Shown in pieces: positions 8,240 to 17,153 of a stretch of DNA of 32,255 nt. Position numbers and translations under genes: made by a program. The stretch is from an uncultured Lentisphaerota bacterium (lineage in GTDB: Bacteria; Verrucomicrobiota; Kiritimatiellia; CAIQIC01), in the NCBI GenBank assembly GCA_903871765.1, contig CAIQIC010000530.1, positions 1-32,255 on the forward strand, read 5' to 3'. Below the pieces are notes generated by a model. That model saw only the letters and a list, made by a program, of their open reading frames with translations, was not told where the DNA came from and did not search any database. The number at the start of each line of letters is the position of its first letter. Position 1 is the first letter of the stretch.

Positions 8240-10153
8240 ATGGCAATGCAGATCACAACCCGCGGCCGGACGCTCCGCGTGGAGCATGCCTCCGGCACCC
8301 AATTGGCGGCGCTGCTGGAGAGCGCCGGGTTGCCGTTGAACACGCGCTGCGGCGGGCAGGGCGTCTGCCACGGCTGCCGCGTCATCCTCGGCGCCGGCAC
8401 CTATCGCGTCGGCCGGGAAACCGTGACCGTGGGCGACGGCGAAACCCGCGAGGCGCTCGCCTGCCAGACCCGCGTGCTCAGCGCCGAGGCCCGCCTCGAA
8501 ACGCCGGCCACGTCGCTGCTCGAAACCCAGGGCCAGATCGTGGATGATTTTGTGCTGCCGGCGGTGACGCCAGATGCGACCGTGCGGCAGATCACCGTCA
8601 CGGTGCCGCACCCCGAGCCCGAGGCGCCGGCCAGCGACTGGGACCGGCTGGCCGCCGAGCTGCGGCGTGCGCTGCCGGCGGAGCACGTGGCCGGCGGCCT
8701 GGAAGCTCTACGCGCCCTGCCGCCGGCGCTGAGCGCCGGCGCGCGCGTGACCGCGACGGTCGCGCGGTGTCCGGACGGCTGGCGCGTGCTCGAGGTGGCC
8801 TCGGAGGCGGCCGCCGCTCCAGGCCTGGTCGCTGCCGTGGACATCGGCACCACGACCGTGGTCGTCGCGCTGGTGGACCCCGTGCGCGGCGTCATCCTGC
8901 GCCGGGCCGCGCAGTACAACCAGCAGATCAAAAAAGCCGACGACGTGGCGGCGCGTATTTCCTGCTGCCAGCGTCCGGAAGATGTGCGGCACCTGCAGGA
9001 ACTGGTGGTGCAGCAAACCATCAACCCGCTGCTCAAACAGATCTGCGCCGCGGCTGGCGTCGCGCCGGAGCGCGTGGTGCGCCTGGCCGCGGCCGGCAAC
9101 ACGGTGATGGAACACCTGTTCCTCGGCCTCTCGCCGGAAAGCATCGGCCGGCTGCCGTTCCAGGCCGTGCGCCACATGCATCCCGTGTATCGCGCGCGCG
9201 ATCTCGGCCTGGCCATGCACCCCGCGGGGCTCGTGGACGTCCTGCCGTCCATCGCCGGGTACCTCGGCGGCGACCTCACGGCCGACATCCACGTGGCCCG
9301 ACTGCTGCAACAGCCGGAACTGGCTCTGCTCGTGGACATGGGTACCAACAGCGAAGTCGTCCTGAGCGAGGCCGGCCAGGCGATCGCCTGCGCCACCGCC
9401 GCCGGCCCGGCCTTCGAGGGCGCCGGCCTGCTGCACGGCCGCCGCGCCGCGCCGGGCGCCATCGAGCATATCGCCTTCGGACCCAAACTCGATTTTCTGT
9501 GCACGGTGATCGGCGGCGGCCGGCCCGACGGCTTGTGCGGCTCGGCCATCATCGACTTCGTGGCCGAGGGGTTCCGTTGCGGGCTGATCAGCCCGCAGGG
9601 CCGCTTCGACCTCGCCCGCCTCAAGCAGCGCGGCTGTTATGCACACATCCATCTGAAAAAAGGCGCCACCCACGGCTGTGTCCTGGTGGCCGCCGACGGC
9701 TCCGCCACCGGCCACGCGATCTCCATCACGGAGTTGGACCTGTCGCAGGTTCTCAAGGCCAAGGCCGCCACGTACGCCGGGATGAAAACACTTCTGCATC
9801 TTCACGGCCGGCGGCTCGCCGACGTCCGCCGCTTCGTCCTCTCCGGCGGCTTCGCCCGCCACATCAACCTCCGCAACGCCGTCACCCTCGGCCTGCTGCC
9901 CGATCTGCCGCTCGACCGCTTCGAGGTGATCGGCAACGGGGCGCTCGCCGGCGCGTACCTGGCCCTGCTCGATGCCGCCGCCCTGCCCGCCATGGAAGCG
10001 CTCGTCCGCCGGCCGCGCGTCATCGAGTTGAACCGCACCGCGGATTTCGAAAACAACTTCATTGACGCCCTGCTGATTCCCAACCTGAACACGGAGGAAT
10101 TTCCCTCGGTGGCAGTCAGGGATTCAGGAGCCAGCCAACCGGGGGCCGAATGA
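8240..10153 (+). CDS. RACo/RamA-type corrinoid activation protein: 2Fe-2S ferredoxin plus ASKHA ATPase domain
   Basis: The 637-residue protein starts with a plant-type ferredoxin domain. C37, C43 and C46 (in TRCGGQGVCHGCR) and C75 (LACQTRV) are spaced as 2Fe-2S ligands. After a linker domain, an ASKHA-fold (DUF4445-type) domain starts near residue 195 with AAVDIGTTTVVVALVD. It has further nucleotide-binding blocks AAAGNTVMEHLFLG, LLVDMGTNSEVVL and RFVLSGGFARHINLRNA. Proteins of this build use ATP and low-potential electrons to return inactive Co(II) corrinoid to Co(I). The gene follows the corrinoid carrier with an 83-base spacer holding a hairpin. Two ATGs (8240 and 8246) are possible starts. 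The family varies in ferredoxin type: RACo has 2Fe-2S at the N-terminus, as here, while methanogen RamA has C-terminal 4Fe-4S clusters. RACo-like is therefore the better name. Confidence 0.93.
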   Translation: MAMQITTRGRTLRVEHASGTQLAALLESAGLPLNTRCGGQGVCHGCRVILGAGTYRVGRETVTVGDGETREALACQTRVLSAEARLETPATSLLETQGQIVDDFVLPAVTPDATVRQITVTVPHPEPEAPASDWDRLAAELRRALPAEHVAGGLEALRALPPALSAGARVTATVARCPDGWRVLEVASEAAAAPGLVAAVDIGTTTVVVALVDPVRGVILRRAAQYNQQIKKADDVAARISCCQRPEDVRHLQELVVQQTINPLLKQICAAAGVAPERVVRLAAAGNTVMEHLFLGLSPESIGRLPFQAVRHMHPVYRARDLGLAMHPAGLVDVLPSIAGYLGGDLTADIHVARLLQQPELALLVDMGTNSEVVLSEAGQAIACATAAGPAFEGAGLLHGRRAAPGAIEHIAFGPKLDFLCTVIGGGRPDGLCGSAIIDFVAEGFRCGLISPQGRFDLARLKQRGCYAHIHLKKGATHGCVLVAADGSATGHAISITELDLSQVLKAKAATYAGMKTLLHLHGRRLADVRRFVLSGGFARHINLRNAVTLGLLPDLPLDRFEVIGNGALAGAYLALLDAAALPAMEALVRRPRVIELNRTADFENNFIDALLIPNLNTEEFPSVAVRDSGASQPGAE

Positions 10154-10191
10154 TTACTGAATTCTGACTTCTTTCTCCTGTATTCTCTCTC

Positions 10192-10935
10192 ATGAAACTC
10201 AAGCTGATCAGTTGCGAAATCTTCTTCCGTGAAATCTGCGCCCTGGCCGCGCGCACGCCGCACCGGCTGGACCTGGTCTTTCTGCCGAAGGGGCTGCACG
10301 ACCTCGGCGCCGCGCCCATGCGGGAGCGCGTCCAGGCCGCCGTGGACCAGGGCGGCGGCGAAACCTACGACGCCATCCTGCTCGGCTACGGCCTGTGCAA
10401 CAACGGCCTCGTCGGCCTGACCGCCCGCGCCGCGCCCCTGATCGTCCCGCGCGCCCACGACTGCCTCACCCTGTTCTTCGGCAGCCGCCGGCGCTACCAG
10501 GACTACTTCGACCGCCATCCCGGGACCTATTTTTACACCACCGGCTGGCTGGAGCGCGGCGAGGCCTCCGGCGATCTGAAGCAACTGTCCATCGGCCATC
10601 AGCTCGGCATGGACAAATCCTACGCGCAGCTCGTCGCCGAGTACGGCGAGGACAACGCCCAATATCTGTTCGACACGCTCTGCGCGCCGCCGCCCAACTA
10701 CAGCCGGTGCACGTTCATCGAGATGGGCGTCGAACCCGGCCCCCGCTTCGAGGCGGACGCCCGCGCCCGCGCCGCCGAGCGCGGCTGGACGTTCGAAAAA
10801 GTGCGCGGGGACCCGGGCCTGCTCGAACGCCTGGTCAACGGCCCGTGGGACGCCGCCGATTTTCTCACCGTCCCGCCCGGCCACCGCATCGCCGCCCGCT
10901 ACGACGACGCCATCCTCGCCGCCGAGCCGGGCTAG
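10192..10935 (+). CDS. DUF1638 domain protein, accessory of corrinoid methyl transfer
   Basis: The 247-residue soluble protein has the DUF1638 pattern: LKLISCEIFFREI at the start, LLGYGLCNNGLVGL (63-76) and VPRAHDCLTLFFGSR (85-99). Cysteines at 8, 16, 69, 91, 164 and 173 and H89 include the family's invariant positions and could bind a metal or cofactor. The biochemical role of DUF1638 is not established. Members often occur beside corrinoid proteins and MttB-type methyltransferases, and the position here directly after the activator agrees. The start at 10192 has no Shine-Dalgarno site; the 30 bases before it are pyrimidine-rich. It is separated from the activator gene by 38 bases and probably shares its transcript. 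Confidence 0.87.
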   Translation: MKLKLISCEIFFREICALAARTPHRLDLVFLPKGLHDLGAAPMRERVQAAVDQGGGETYDAILLGYGLCNNGLVGLTARAAPLIVPRAHDCLTLFFGSRRRYQDYFDRHPGTYFYTTGWLERGEASGDLKQLSIGHQLGMDKSYAQLVAEYGEDNAQYLFDTLCAPPPNYSRCTFIEMGVEPGPRFEADARARAAERGWTFEKVRGDPGLLERLVNGPWDAADFLTVPPGHRIAARYDDAILAAEPG

Positions 10936-10955
10936 CGCGGATCAGACCTTGCACT

Positions 10956-11006
10956 TTTACATCAATGTTGTAAGAAAGCATTGCATTCTTACAAGAGAGA
11001 TGTAAA
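10956..11006 (+). promoter_or_regulatory. 51-bp interrupted palindrome ahead of the AAA_14 ATPase gene
   Basis: Two nested inverted repeats share one centre at base 10981. The inner arms are TTGTAAGAA (10968-10976) and TTCTTACAA (10986-10994), with GCA/TGC pairing inside. The outer arms are TTTACATC (10956-10963) and GATGTAAA (10999-11006). The element is AT-rich in a GC-rich region and ends 9 bases before the ATG. It fits a dimer- or tetramer-binding operator, or an mRNA hairpin that hides the translation start. No good -35/-10 pair could be placed. Confidence 0.6.
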
Positions 11007-11015
11007 CTTGTCGTC

Positions 11016-12197
11016 ATGAAAATAAACCATATTCAGCGCTTGTTGACGGTGCCGGAGCGTTCCTTCTTCTTGTTCGGGCCACGGGGCACGGGCAAGAGCA
11101 CTTGGCTCCGGGAACGGCTGCCGGAGGCGCTTTATCTCGACCTCTTGGACGCCTCGCTCTTCCTGGAGCTTTCCCGCAATCCCCACGCTTTGGAGGCCAT
11201 GGCCGGCGACCGGCCGGCGGGCGCGTGGATTGTCATGGATGAGATTCAGAAGATTCCCGCCCTGCTCGACGAGGTCCACCGTCTGATGGAGTTCCGGCGC
11301 TGGAAGTTCGTACTCTGCGGATCTTCGGCGCGCAAGCTCCGCCGCAGCGGGGTGAATCTGCTGGCCGGACGCGCCCTGACGCTCAATCTGGAACCGTTTT
11401 CGTTCGCGGAACTGGGTGCGCAGTTTGATCTGAAGTTTTCCCTCCGGTGGGGACTGTTACCCTTCGTCCAACTCGACCAGGCGCATGCCGCCGGGATTCT
11501 GAGCGCCTATGTGAACACCTACCTCAAGGAGGAAATCCGCGAGGAAGGCCTGGTGCGCAACGTGCCGCCGTTTCTGCGTTTCTTGAACATCGCCGGACAA
11601 CTCAACGGGCAAACGGTCAACGGCCAGAACATCGCCCGCGAAGCCGCCGTCCCGCGCAGCAGCGTGGACACCTACTTTGCAATCCTCACCGATACCCTGC
11701 TGGGGCACTTTCTGCCAGCCTGGCAGCCACGTCTGAAAATCCGTGAGCAGGCGCATCCCAAGTTCTACTGGTTCGATTCCGGTGTGGCCCGCGCGGCCGC
11801 CGGTCTTCACAACGATCCCGCCGACCGGACCTGGCTGGGCTTCGCGCTGGAGACGCTGCTCTTCCACGAACTGCGCGTCTTCAACGAAGTCAGCGGCCGG
11901 CATCGGACCATCGCCTGCTACGGAACGGGCGCCGGGAGCGAGATAGACTTCGTCATCGAGACCCGCAAGGCGCAGGCAGGTTCGCCCCCGCAGGTGGTGT
12001 GCGTGGAAGTTAAGCTGGCCGAACGATGGGATCGCAAATGGGAGCGCGCCATGCGCGATTTGCAGGCTCGTCCAGGCGTCAAGGTGACGCGGATGTTTGG
12101 CGTCTATACCGGCCCGCGCGCCTACCACTATGACGGCCTGGAAGTCCTGCCCGTCCCGCACTTCCTACGGCGTTTGCATCAAGGCGATATATTTTGA
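11016..12197 (+). CDS. AAA_14/DUF4143 family ATPase
   Basis: The 393-residue protein has an N-terminal P-loop domain with Walker A GPRGTGKS (21-28) and Walker B WIVMDEIQ (71-78). These are followed by FVLCGSSARKLRRSGVNLLAGRA (98-120), the sensor and arginine-rich block of the AAA_14 family. The C-terminal DUF4143 domain contains a winged-helix-like stretch (about 190-235). Near the end is a PD-(D/E)XK-like core, GSEIDFVIE (308-316) then VEVK (330-333), which may bind or cut DNA. These ATPases are common, mobile, often single genes; their biology is poorly defined and toxin-antitoxin or defence roles have been proposed. It is monocistronic here, with its own palindromic leader. Its 3' end faces the next gene 10 bases away. 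Confidence 0.9.
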   Translation: MKINHIQRLLTVPERSFFLFGPRGTGKSTWLRERLPEALYLDLLDASLFLELSRNPHALEAMAGDRPAGAWIVMDEIQKIPALLDEVHRLMEFRRWKFVLCGSSARKLRRSGVNLLAGRALTLNLEPFSFAELGAQFDLKFSLRWGLLPFVQLDQAHAAGILSAYVNTYLKEEIREEGLVRNVPPFLRFLNIAGQLNGQTVNGQNIAREAAVPRSSVDTYFAILTDTLLGHFLPAWQPRLKIREQAHPKFYWFDSGVARAAAGLHNDPADRTWLGFALETLLFHELRVFNEVSGRHRTIACYGTGAGSEIDFVIETRKAQAGSPPQVVCVEVKLAERWDRKWERAMRDLQARPGVKVTRMFGVYTGPRAYHYDGLEVLPVPHFLRRLHQGDIF

Positions 12198-12207
12198 CGC
12201 CGGCCGC

Positions 12208-13152
12208 TCACGGCTCTGGCGCCGGGGCGTCGGCGGCGGGGCGCGCACCGGCGTTCAGGCATTCCTCGACCAGGACGATGGCGCGCGTCTCCGGGTACGC
12301 CAGGTCCAGGCGCAGCAGCGTATCGTCCAGACGCACCTGCACCGCCTGCGCGCAACGCGCCAGCTCCGGGTGCTTTTCCTGACCCAGTTGTGCCACGACC
12401 AGCAGGCCCTGCGCCACCGCCAGCATGTTGCTCGCCGCCTGGCCGTCCTTGGCGGTCAGGCGCGTGCGTACCGTTAATTCGCCGCCCTGCCCGGCCAGCG
12501 CCACCTGCGCCGACGCGGCCTGTTTGAGGATGGCCGCGCCCGGATTGAGGTCGCCCGCCGCCGTCACGTTGGCGCCCGCCATGAAGAGCGGCGCCGCCAG
12601 CAGCTCCGCGCCGAAGGCCTTGGCCGTGTCCAGCGCCGGCCGCTTGCCGTCCAGCACGTCCAACGCCTCTTCGAGCATCGCGCGGCCGCGGCTGATGAGC
12701 AGCGTGCCCGACGGATGCAGGCAGCCGTACTGCCGCCCCTCGGCCGGCTTCTTCTCGTCCACCCAACTGTGAATCGTGTACGCCCCGAAAGCCTGACTCT
12801 GGTAGGTGTCATTCGCCTGGAGCAGCGTGACAAGGCGGCCGCCGTCGAACGTCCCTTCGGCCAGGAAGACGCTCTGCGCCGGGTCCCGGGACTTTCCGTA
12901 CAGATCGAGCGTGCGCAGATCCTTGAGCGGATCGCAGCCGAAGATGGCCGTGAACGCCGCGAGCTTCTTGCCCGAATCCCCGCTGCCCAGCTTGTTCACC
13001 ACGAACTGGCCCAGGGGCAGGGCGCGCAGGGCAACGAGGTCGGCATGCACCACCCAGGTGGCCCCGGCCGACACCCGCGACCCGTCGAACGCCGCCGCCC
13101 ACACCTGCCCTGCCGCCAGCACGGCCAACGCCATCATGCCTGCACGTTTCAT
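12208..13152 (-). CDS. Secreted protein of unknown function
   Basis: The 314-residue product starts with a clear signal peptide (MKRAGMMALAVLAAGQVWA, likely cleaved after residue 19 or 20). No further membrane segment is seen. The mature part is alanine-rich, with blocks such as ATWVVHADLVALRALPLGQF, a DPLKDLRTLDLYG segment and YTIHSWVDEKK. It ends in a proline/alanine-rich tail (AADAPAPEP). From memory this resembles a family of uncharacterised secreted proteins in Verrucomicrobia-related bacteria, but I cannot name a domain. AGGA 8 bases upstream supports the start at 13152. A TATAGT on the minus strand at 13223-13218 could be its -10 box, without a good -35. Its 3' end converges on the AAA_14 gene. 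Confidence 0.75.
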   Translation of the reverse strand: MKRAGMMALAVLAAGQVWAAAFDGSRVSAGATWVVHADLVALRALPLGQFVVNKLGSGDSGKKLAAFTAIFGCDPLKDLRTLDLYGKSRDPAQSVFLAEGTFDGGRLVTLLQANDTYQSQAFGAYTIHSWVDEKKPAEGRQYGCLHPSGTLLISRGRAMLEEALDVLDGKRPALDTAKAFGAELLAAPLFMAGANVTAAGDLNPGAAILKQAASAQVALAGQGGELTVRTRLTAKDGQAASNMLAVAQGLLVVAQLGQEKHPELARCAQAVQVRLDDTLLRLDLAYPETRAIVLVEECLNAGARPAADAPAPEP

Positions 13153-13401
13153 ACTGCTTTCCTGTCTGATTGATCGTCTGCGGTCGCGGTTTCACGCCGT
13201 GGCCCGCCGTACACCTCACTATACGCCGACTGTGTGCGAAAGGTTACACGGAATCCGCGCTACTCTCAATCTTTCCCGCGCCACCCTTCCCGCGAGACTC
13301 CTGTCCGCTTGGTGCCAGCCGTTTGCAGTTCCCCGGGCCACCGCATGGCCATCCGCGCCGCCGCGCCGACCTGGCTCGGACCCGACCTTACACCTGCCGG
13401 C
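13153..13401. other. Intergenic stretch without a recognisable gene
   Basis: This holds the leader of the minus-strand secreted-protein gene and the upstream part of a plus-strand open frame (from 13234) whose first 56 codons have no recognisable content. The frame becomes protein-like only at about 13402, so I treat the earlier part as non-coding debris fused to a gene remnant. Confidence 0.5.
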
Positions 13402-13755
13402 CGGAACGTGAACAAGTACCTCCCGTTCTACACCAAGGGCGCCAAGCCCCGCTTTGTCGAGGGCGATCCGTTCGTAACCATCATTCCGTTGCCGGATTTC
13501 GCAGGGCCTGACGGTAGTTCGGGGGAAAAGGGCGGAGAAAGTAAGCAGAAAAGTAAGCAGAAAAACAGTGATAGCCTGCTTGCGCTGATCCTACGGGATA
13601 CGACCACAACGACGCTTGAGTTGGCGACAGCCCTTGACTTGAGTCGGGCGGGTGTTCAGAAGATAATCCGCAAACTCAAGAAGGCCGGCCGCCTCCGCCG
13701 CATCGGCCCGGACAAGGGCGGCCACTGGGAAGTCGCGGAGGATCGGAAGTCATGA
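13402..13755 (+). pseudogene. 3' remnant of an AlbA_2/Schlafen-type ATP-binding transcriptional regulator
   Basis: About 118 codons match the C-terminal end of the long AlbA_2-domain regulators often annotated as ATP-binding protein or RecG-like. The segment RNVNKYLPFYTKGAKPRFVE plus GDPFVTIIPLPDF is the usual last block of the ATPase-like part. It is followed by a lysine/glutamine-rich linker and a winged helix, LATALDLSRAGVQKIIRKLKKAGRLRRIGP. The N-terminal AlbA_2 domain and most of the protein are absent, so the gene is truncated. The frame is open upstream to an ATG at 13234, and a short HTH protein could still be made. It lies just before the restriction-like island and may mark the left junction of an insertion. 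Confidence 0.65.
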
Positions 13756-13911
13756 CGTTCGCCCCCGGAACGCTGGGATGCATCCGTGGAACGGGCTGGG
13801 TTGTGCCGCCCCGCTTCTTTCCGCAGCCGCGAACTCCGCGTGAGAAAACTCCCCAGCCCGCCCGGCCCATAAACCCGCCACAGCACCATCCTCCTGCCGC
13901 AAACTTCCCCC

Positions 13912-13941
13912 TCGACACGACGGCACTACAGGAATAATAAT
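13912..13941 (+). promoter_or_regulatory. Candidate promoter of the helicase gene
   Basis: TCGACA at 13912-13917 and AATAAT at 13936-13941 match the -35 and -10 consensus in five of six positions each, with an 18-base spacer. The TAATAATAATT run stands out in a GC-rich neighbourhood. A strong GGAGGGGG ribosome site follows at 13959-13966. Confidence 0.5.
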
Positions 13942-13975
13942 TCAGTGCGTCGCGAAATGGAGGGGGCTTGCAGGC

Positions 13976-16900
13976 ATGACCGAGCGCAAGAAAACCGACG
14001 GCGGCGACCTGTTCATCGTGGACAACTCGGATTCCGAGTGGAAGGTCCTGCAATACCTCAAGGAATGGTGCGAAATCGCTCGTGCATTTGACATTGCCAC
14101 CGGATATTTCGAGATTGGATCGCTGCTGGGCCTGGACGGGGATTGGCAGAAGCTGGAGAAGATTCGCATCCTCATGGGCGATGAGGTTTCCCGGCGCACG
14201 CAACAGGCGCTCCTCGCTGGGGTCCGGGAGATTCAAGGCATTCTGGACCAGAGCATCGAGCGGGAGAAAGAGAAGAACGATTTTCTGGCCGGTGTACCGG
14301 CCATCGTGGAGGCTCTGCGGCAGGGTAAAATCGAGTGCCGGGTGTATGCGAAAAACAAATTCCACGCCAAAGCCTATATCACCCACGCCAAGCACGCGGT
14401 CGTCGGCGCCTCGGCGCTGGTCGGGTCCAGCAACTTTACCTTCCCCGGTCTGACGGCCAATGTGGAGTTGAACGTCCAGTTGCGGCGCGAGGTCGCGCAG
14501 CTCCAGGAATGGTATGAACGGCACTGGCTGGAGGCCGAGGATGTCACGGCGGACGTCCTGCGGGTGATCGAGCGTCACATCGCGGAGTATCGTCCATTCG
14601 ATGTGTACGCGAAGGCGCTGCACGAGTTCTTCCGCGGGCACGAGTTGACGGCCGGCGAGTGGGAAACGACCCGCTCGAAGATGTATCCGGTGTTGAGCCA
14701 GTACCAGCGGCAGGGTTACCAATCCCTGATGAGGGTCGCCTCTCAATTCAACGGCGCCTTTCTCTGTGATGGTGTCGGATTGGGCAAGACCTTTGTCGGG
14801 CTGATGCTTATTGAGCGCCTGGTGATGCATGACCGGAAGCGGGTGGCTTTGTTCGTGCCGAAGGCGGCCCGCGCGGATGTATGGGAATCGCACCTGGAGC
14901 GGTACCTGCCCGACTTGAAGGGCAAGAGCTATTCCAACCTGGCGATTTTCAATCACACGGACCTGGGACGCAGCGGGGAGTTCCCGGAGGAATTTCGCCG
15001 GATTGCCGAGCTGGCGGACGTGGTGGTCGTGGACGAGGCGCACCATTTCCGCAATCCAGGGATCAAGGGCGAAGGGGAACGGCGGCCGTCGCGGTATCGC
15101 CTGTTCTTTGACCTTTTGGGCGGCGGCACGGGGCCCAAGCAATTGTTCCTGCTGACCGCCACGCCGATCAACAACAAGCTGGACGACTTCCGGCATATGG
15201 CGGAATTATTCACCCGGCAGCAAGACGACTATTTCAAGGCCCGGCTGGGCATTCATTCCCTGAGGGGGCACTTTGTGCGGATGGAGCGCGAACTCCGCAA
15301 GCAACTATTCCCGGACACGGCAACGCAACTGGAATTGCCAATCGAACTCAATGAGGCCGAGGCGGCTCTGTCGGCGGACGCGATCTTCAAGGCGCTGGTG
15401 GTGCAGCGCAGCCGGGCCTATGTGCAGGCCAGTCAGCGGCAAGAAGGCTGTGGCGAGACCATCTTCCCGAAACGGGCGCCGCCGCGGGTGGTCGGATACT
15501 CGGTCAAAAAGACCTACGGACGGCTGCTCGATTCGGTGGACCGGGCGTTCGGCAAAATTAAACCCCTGTTCATCCTGGGCATCTATTACCCGTTGGCCTA
15601 CTACAAGGGCGCCGAAAAGATTGACCCCCTGCTCGAGAACCGGCAGAAGCAACTGGTGGCCCTGATTCGGACGCAATTCCTCAAGCGTTTCGAGAGTTCC
15701 GCGCTGGCCTTCGGACTTTCCTGCGATCGGCTCCTGCTGCGGCTGTTGACGTGGGTGACGAAACATTCCGAGACCGACGCCGAGCAGCGGCGGCTGGACA
15801 TCTGGCGGCAAAAACATGCGCCGCTGATCGGCTACGTGCAGCAGCAGCAGTTGGAGTTCTGGGGCGAAGAGGACATTGCGGACGCCGACGAGGACGTGAT
15901 CACCGAGGAGATGCTGGAGGACGTGGATAAATTGTCGCGCGAAGATTTCCGGGTGGAGGACATCCTGGCGGACAGTTACGAGGACATGAACCAGGTGGTG
16001 GAGTTTCTTGAGGAAGTCCGCCGATTCGAGCCGAAACACGACGACAAGCTCAAGGCTTTGGTGCAATTGCTGAAGAAGGACACGGTACTCAAGCGGGACA
16101 AGGTTCTGATCTTTTCCGAGTTCGCCGAGACCGCCCGGTATCTGAGGAAGGAACTGCCCGGAAACGGGATCCAGGGGGTCGAAGAAATTGACAGCATGTC
16201 GAAAAAGAACCGGAGCGAAGTGATCCGCCGGTTTGCCCCCTACTACAACGATACGACCAGCGCGGGTTTGGCGGCGGACGGCGCCAGCGAGATCCGGGTG
16301 CTGATCTCCACAGATGTGCTGTCCGAAGGCCTCAACCTGCAGGACGCCACGCGGTTGATCAACTACGATCTGCACTGGAACCCGGTGCGGATCATGCAGC
16401 GCATCGGCCGCGTGGATCGCCGCCTGAACGTGGACATCGAAGCCATGATCGTGCGGGATCACCCCGAGCAAAAGGACCTCCGCGGGCACGTGGCGTATTG
16501 GAACTTCCTGCCGCCGGACGATTTGGATGCCTTGCTGAGGCTGTACACGAAGGTGTCGCACAAGACCCTGCGAATCTCCAAAACTTTCGGGATTGAGGGC
16601 AAAAAACTGCTCAAACCGGACGACGATTACGATGCCCTCAAGGATTTCAATCACGCTTACGAGGGCACGGTTTCGGCGGTGGAGCAGATGCATCTGGAAT
16701 ATCAGCAGTTGCTGGCCGATCATCCCGGTCTCATCGCGCAGCTCGAAGCCCTGCCGGGCCGGGTGTTCAGCGGCAAGGTTCATCCCCAGCCCGGCACCAG
16801 GGCGGTGTTTTTCTGCTACGCGCTGCCGGCGGTCGCGCCCACCGCGAGCCAGCAAGACGGCTGCGAGGCGACCTGGAGCACGGAACTCGGCACCGCGGCG

Positions 16901-17128
16901 TGGTATCTCGCGGATCTGGCCTCCGGCCGCATCAGCGCGGAGCCCACCGAGATCATCGGGGTCATCCGCTCCACGCCGGAGACGCCGCGGGTCACGGCCA
17001 TCGCGCCGTCAACGCTGGCGGAAATCCGCGCGACCGTGGAACGGCACATCAAGAATACGTATCTGAAACAGGTCCAAGCGCCTATCGGAGTGAAGCCGGT
17101 CCTGAAAGCGTGGATGGAGTTGGGGTGA
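13976..17128 (+). CDS. PLD-like nuclease domain fused to SNF2/DEAH-type helicase
   Basis: The protein is 1050 residues. Residues 1-200 form a phospholipase D-like domain with one HxK motif (H130, K132 in KFHAKAYITH) and GSSNFTFPG at 150-158. One copy per chain suggests a dimeric active site, as in PLD-type nucleases. The helicase follows: Walker A DGVGLGKT (265-272, usually DEVGLGKT), motif II DEAH (353-356), motif III LTATP (393-397), and a C-terminal RecA domain with FSEFAETARYL, STDVLSEGLNLQ and QRIGRVDRR (about 775-816). Such PLD-helicases occur in defence islands, often paired with methyltransferases, and probably translocate on DNA and cleave unmodified targets. GGAGGGGG upstream fixes the start. 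It precedes the XRE/ImmA/methyltransferase operon by 79 bases. DISARM was considered but its other core genes are absent. Confidence 0.9.
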   Translation: MTERKKTDGGDLFIVDNSDSEWKVLQYLKEWCEIARAFDIATGYFEIGSLLGLDGDWQKLEKIRILMGDEVSRRTQQALLAGVREIQGILDQSIEREKEKNDFLAGVPAIVEALRQGKIECRVYAKNKFHAKAYITHAKHAVVGASALVGSSNFTFPGLTANVELNVQLRREVAQLQEWYERHWLEAEDVTADVLRVIERHIAEYRPFDVYAKALHEFFRGHELTAGEWETTRSKMYPVLSQYQRQGYQSLMRVASQFNGAFLCDGVGLGKTFVGLMLIERLVMHDRKRVALFVPKAARADVWESHLERYLPDLKGKSYSNLAIFNHTDLGRSGEFPEEFRRIAELADVVVVDEAHHFRNPGIKGEGERRPSRYRLFFDLLGGGTGPKQLFLLTATPINNKLDDFRHMAELFTRQQDDYFKARLGIHSLRGHFVRMERELRKQLFPDTATQLELPIELNEAEAALSADAIFKALVVQRSRAYVQASQRQEGCGETIFPKRAPPRVVGYSVKKTYGRLLDSVDRAFGKIKPLFILGIYYPLAYYKGAEKIDPLLENRQKQLVALIRTQFLKRFESSALAFGLSCDRLLLRLLTWVTKHSETDAEQRRLDIWRQKHAPLIGYVQQQQLEFWGEEDIADADEDVITEEMLEDVDKLSREDFRVEDILADSYEDMNQVVEFLEEVRRFEPKHDDKLKALVQLLKKDTVLKRDKVLIFSEFAETARYLRKELPGNGIQGVEEIDSMSKKNRSEVIRRFAPYYNDTTSAGLAADGASEIRVLISTDVLSEGLNLQDATRLINYDLHWNPVRIMQRIGRVDRRLNVDIEAMIVRDHPEQKDLRGHVAYWNFLPPDDLDALLRLYTKVSHKTLRISKTFGIEGKKLLKPDDDYDALKDFNHAYEGTVSAVEQMHLEYQQLLADHPGLIAQLEALPGRVFSGKVHPQPGTRAVFFCYALPAVAPTASQQDGCEATWSTELGTAAWYLADLASGRISAEPTEIIGVIRSTPETPRVTAIAPSTLAEIRATVERHIKNTYLKQVQAPIGVKPVLKAWMELG

Positions 17129-17153
17129 CCTGACCGGCCGGATGAAAAAATAG

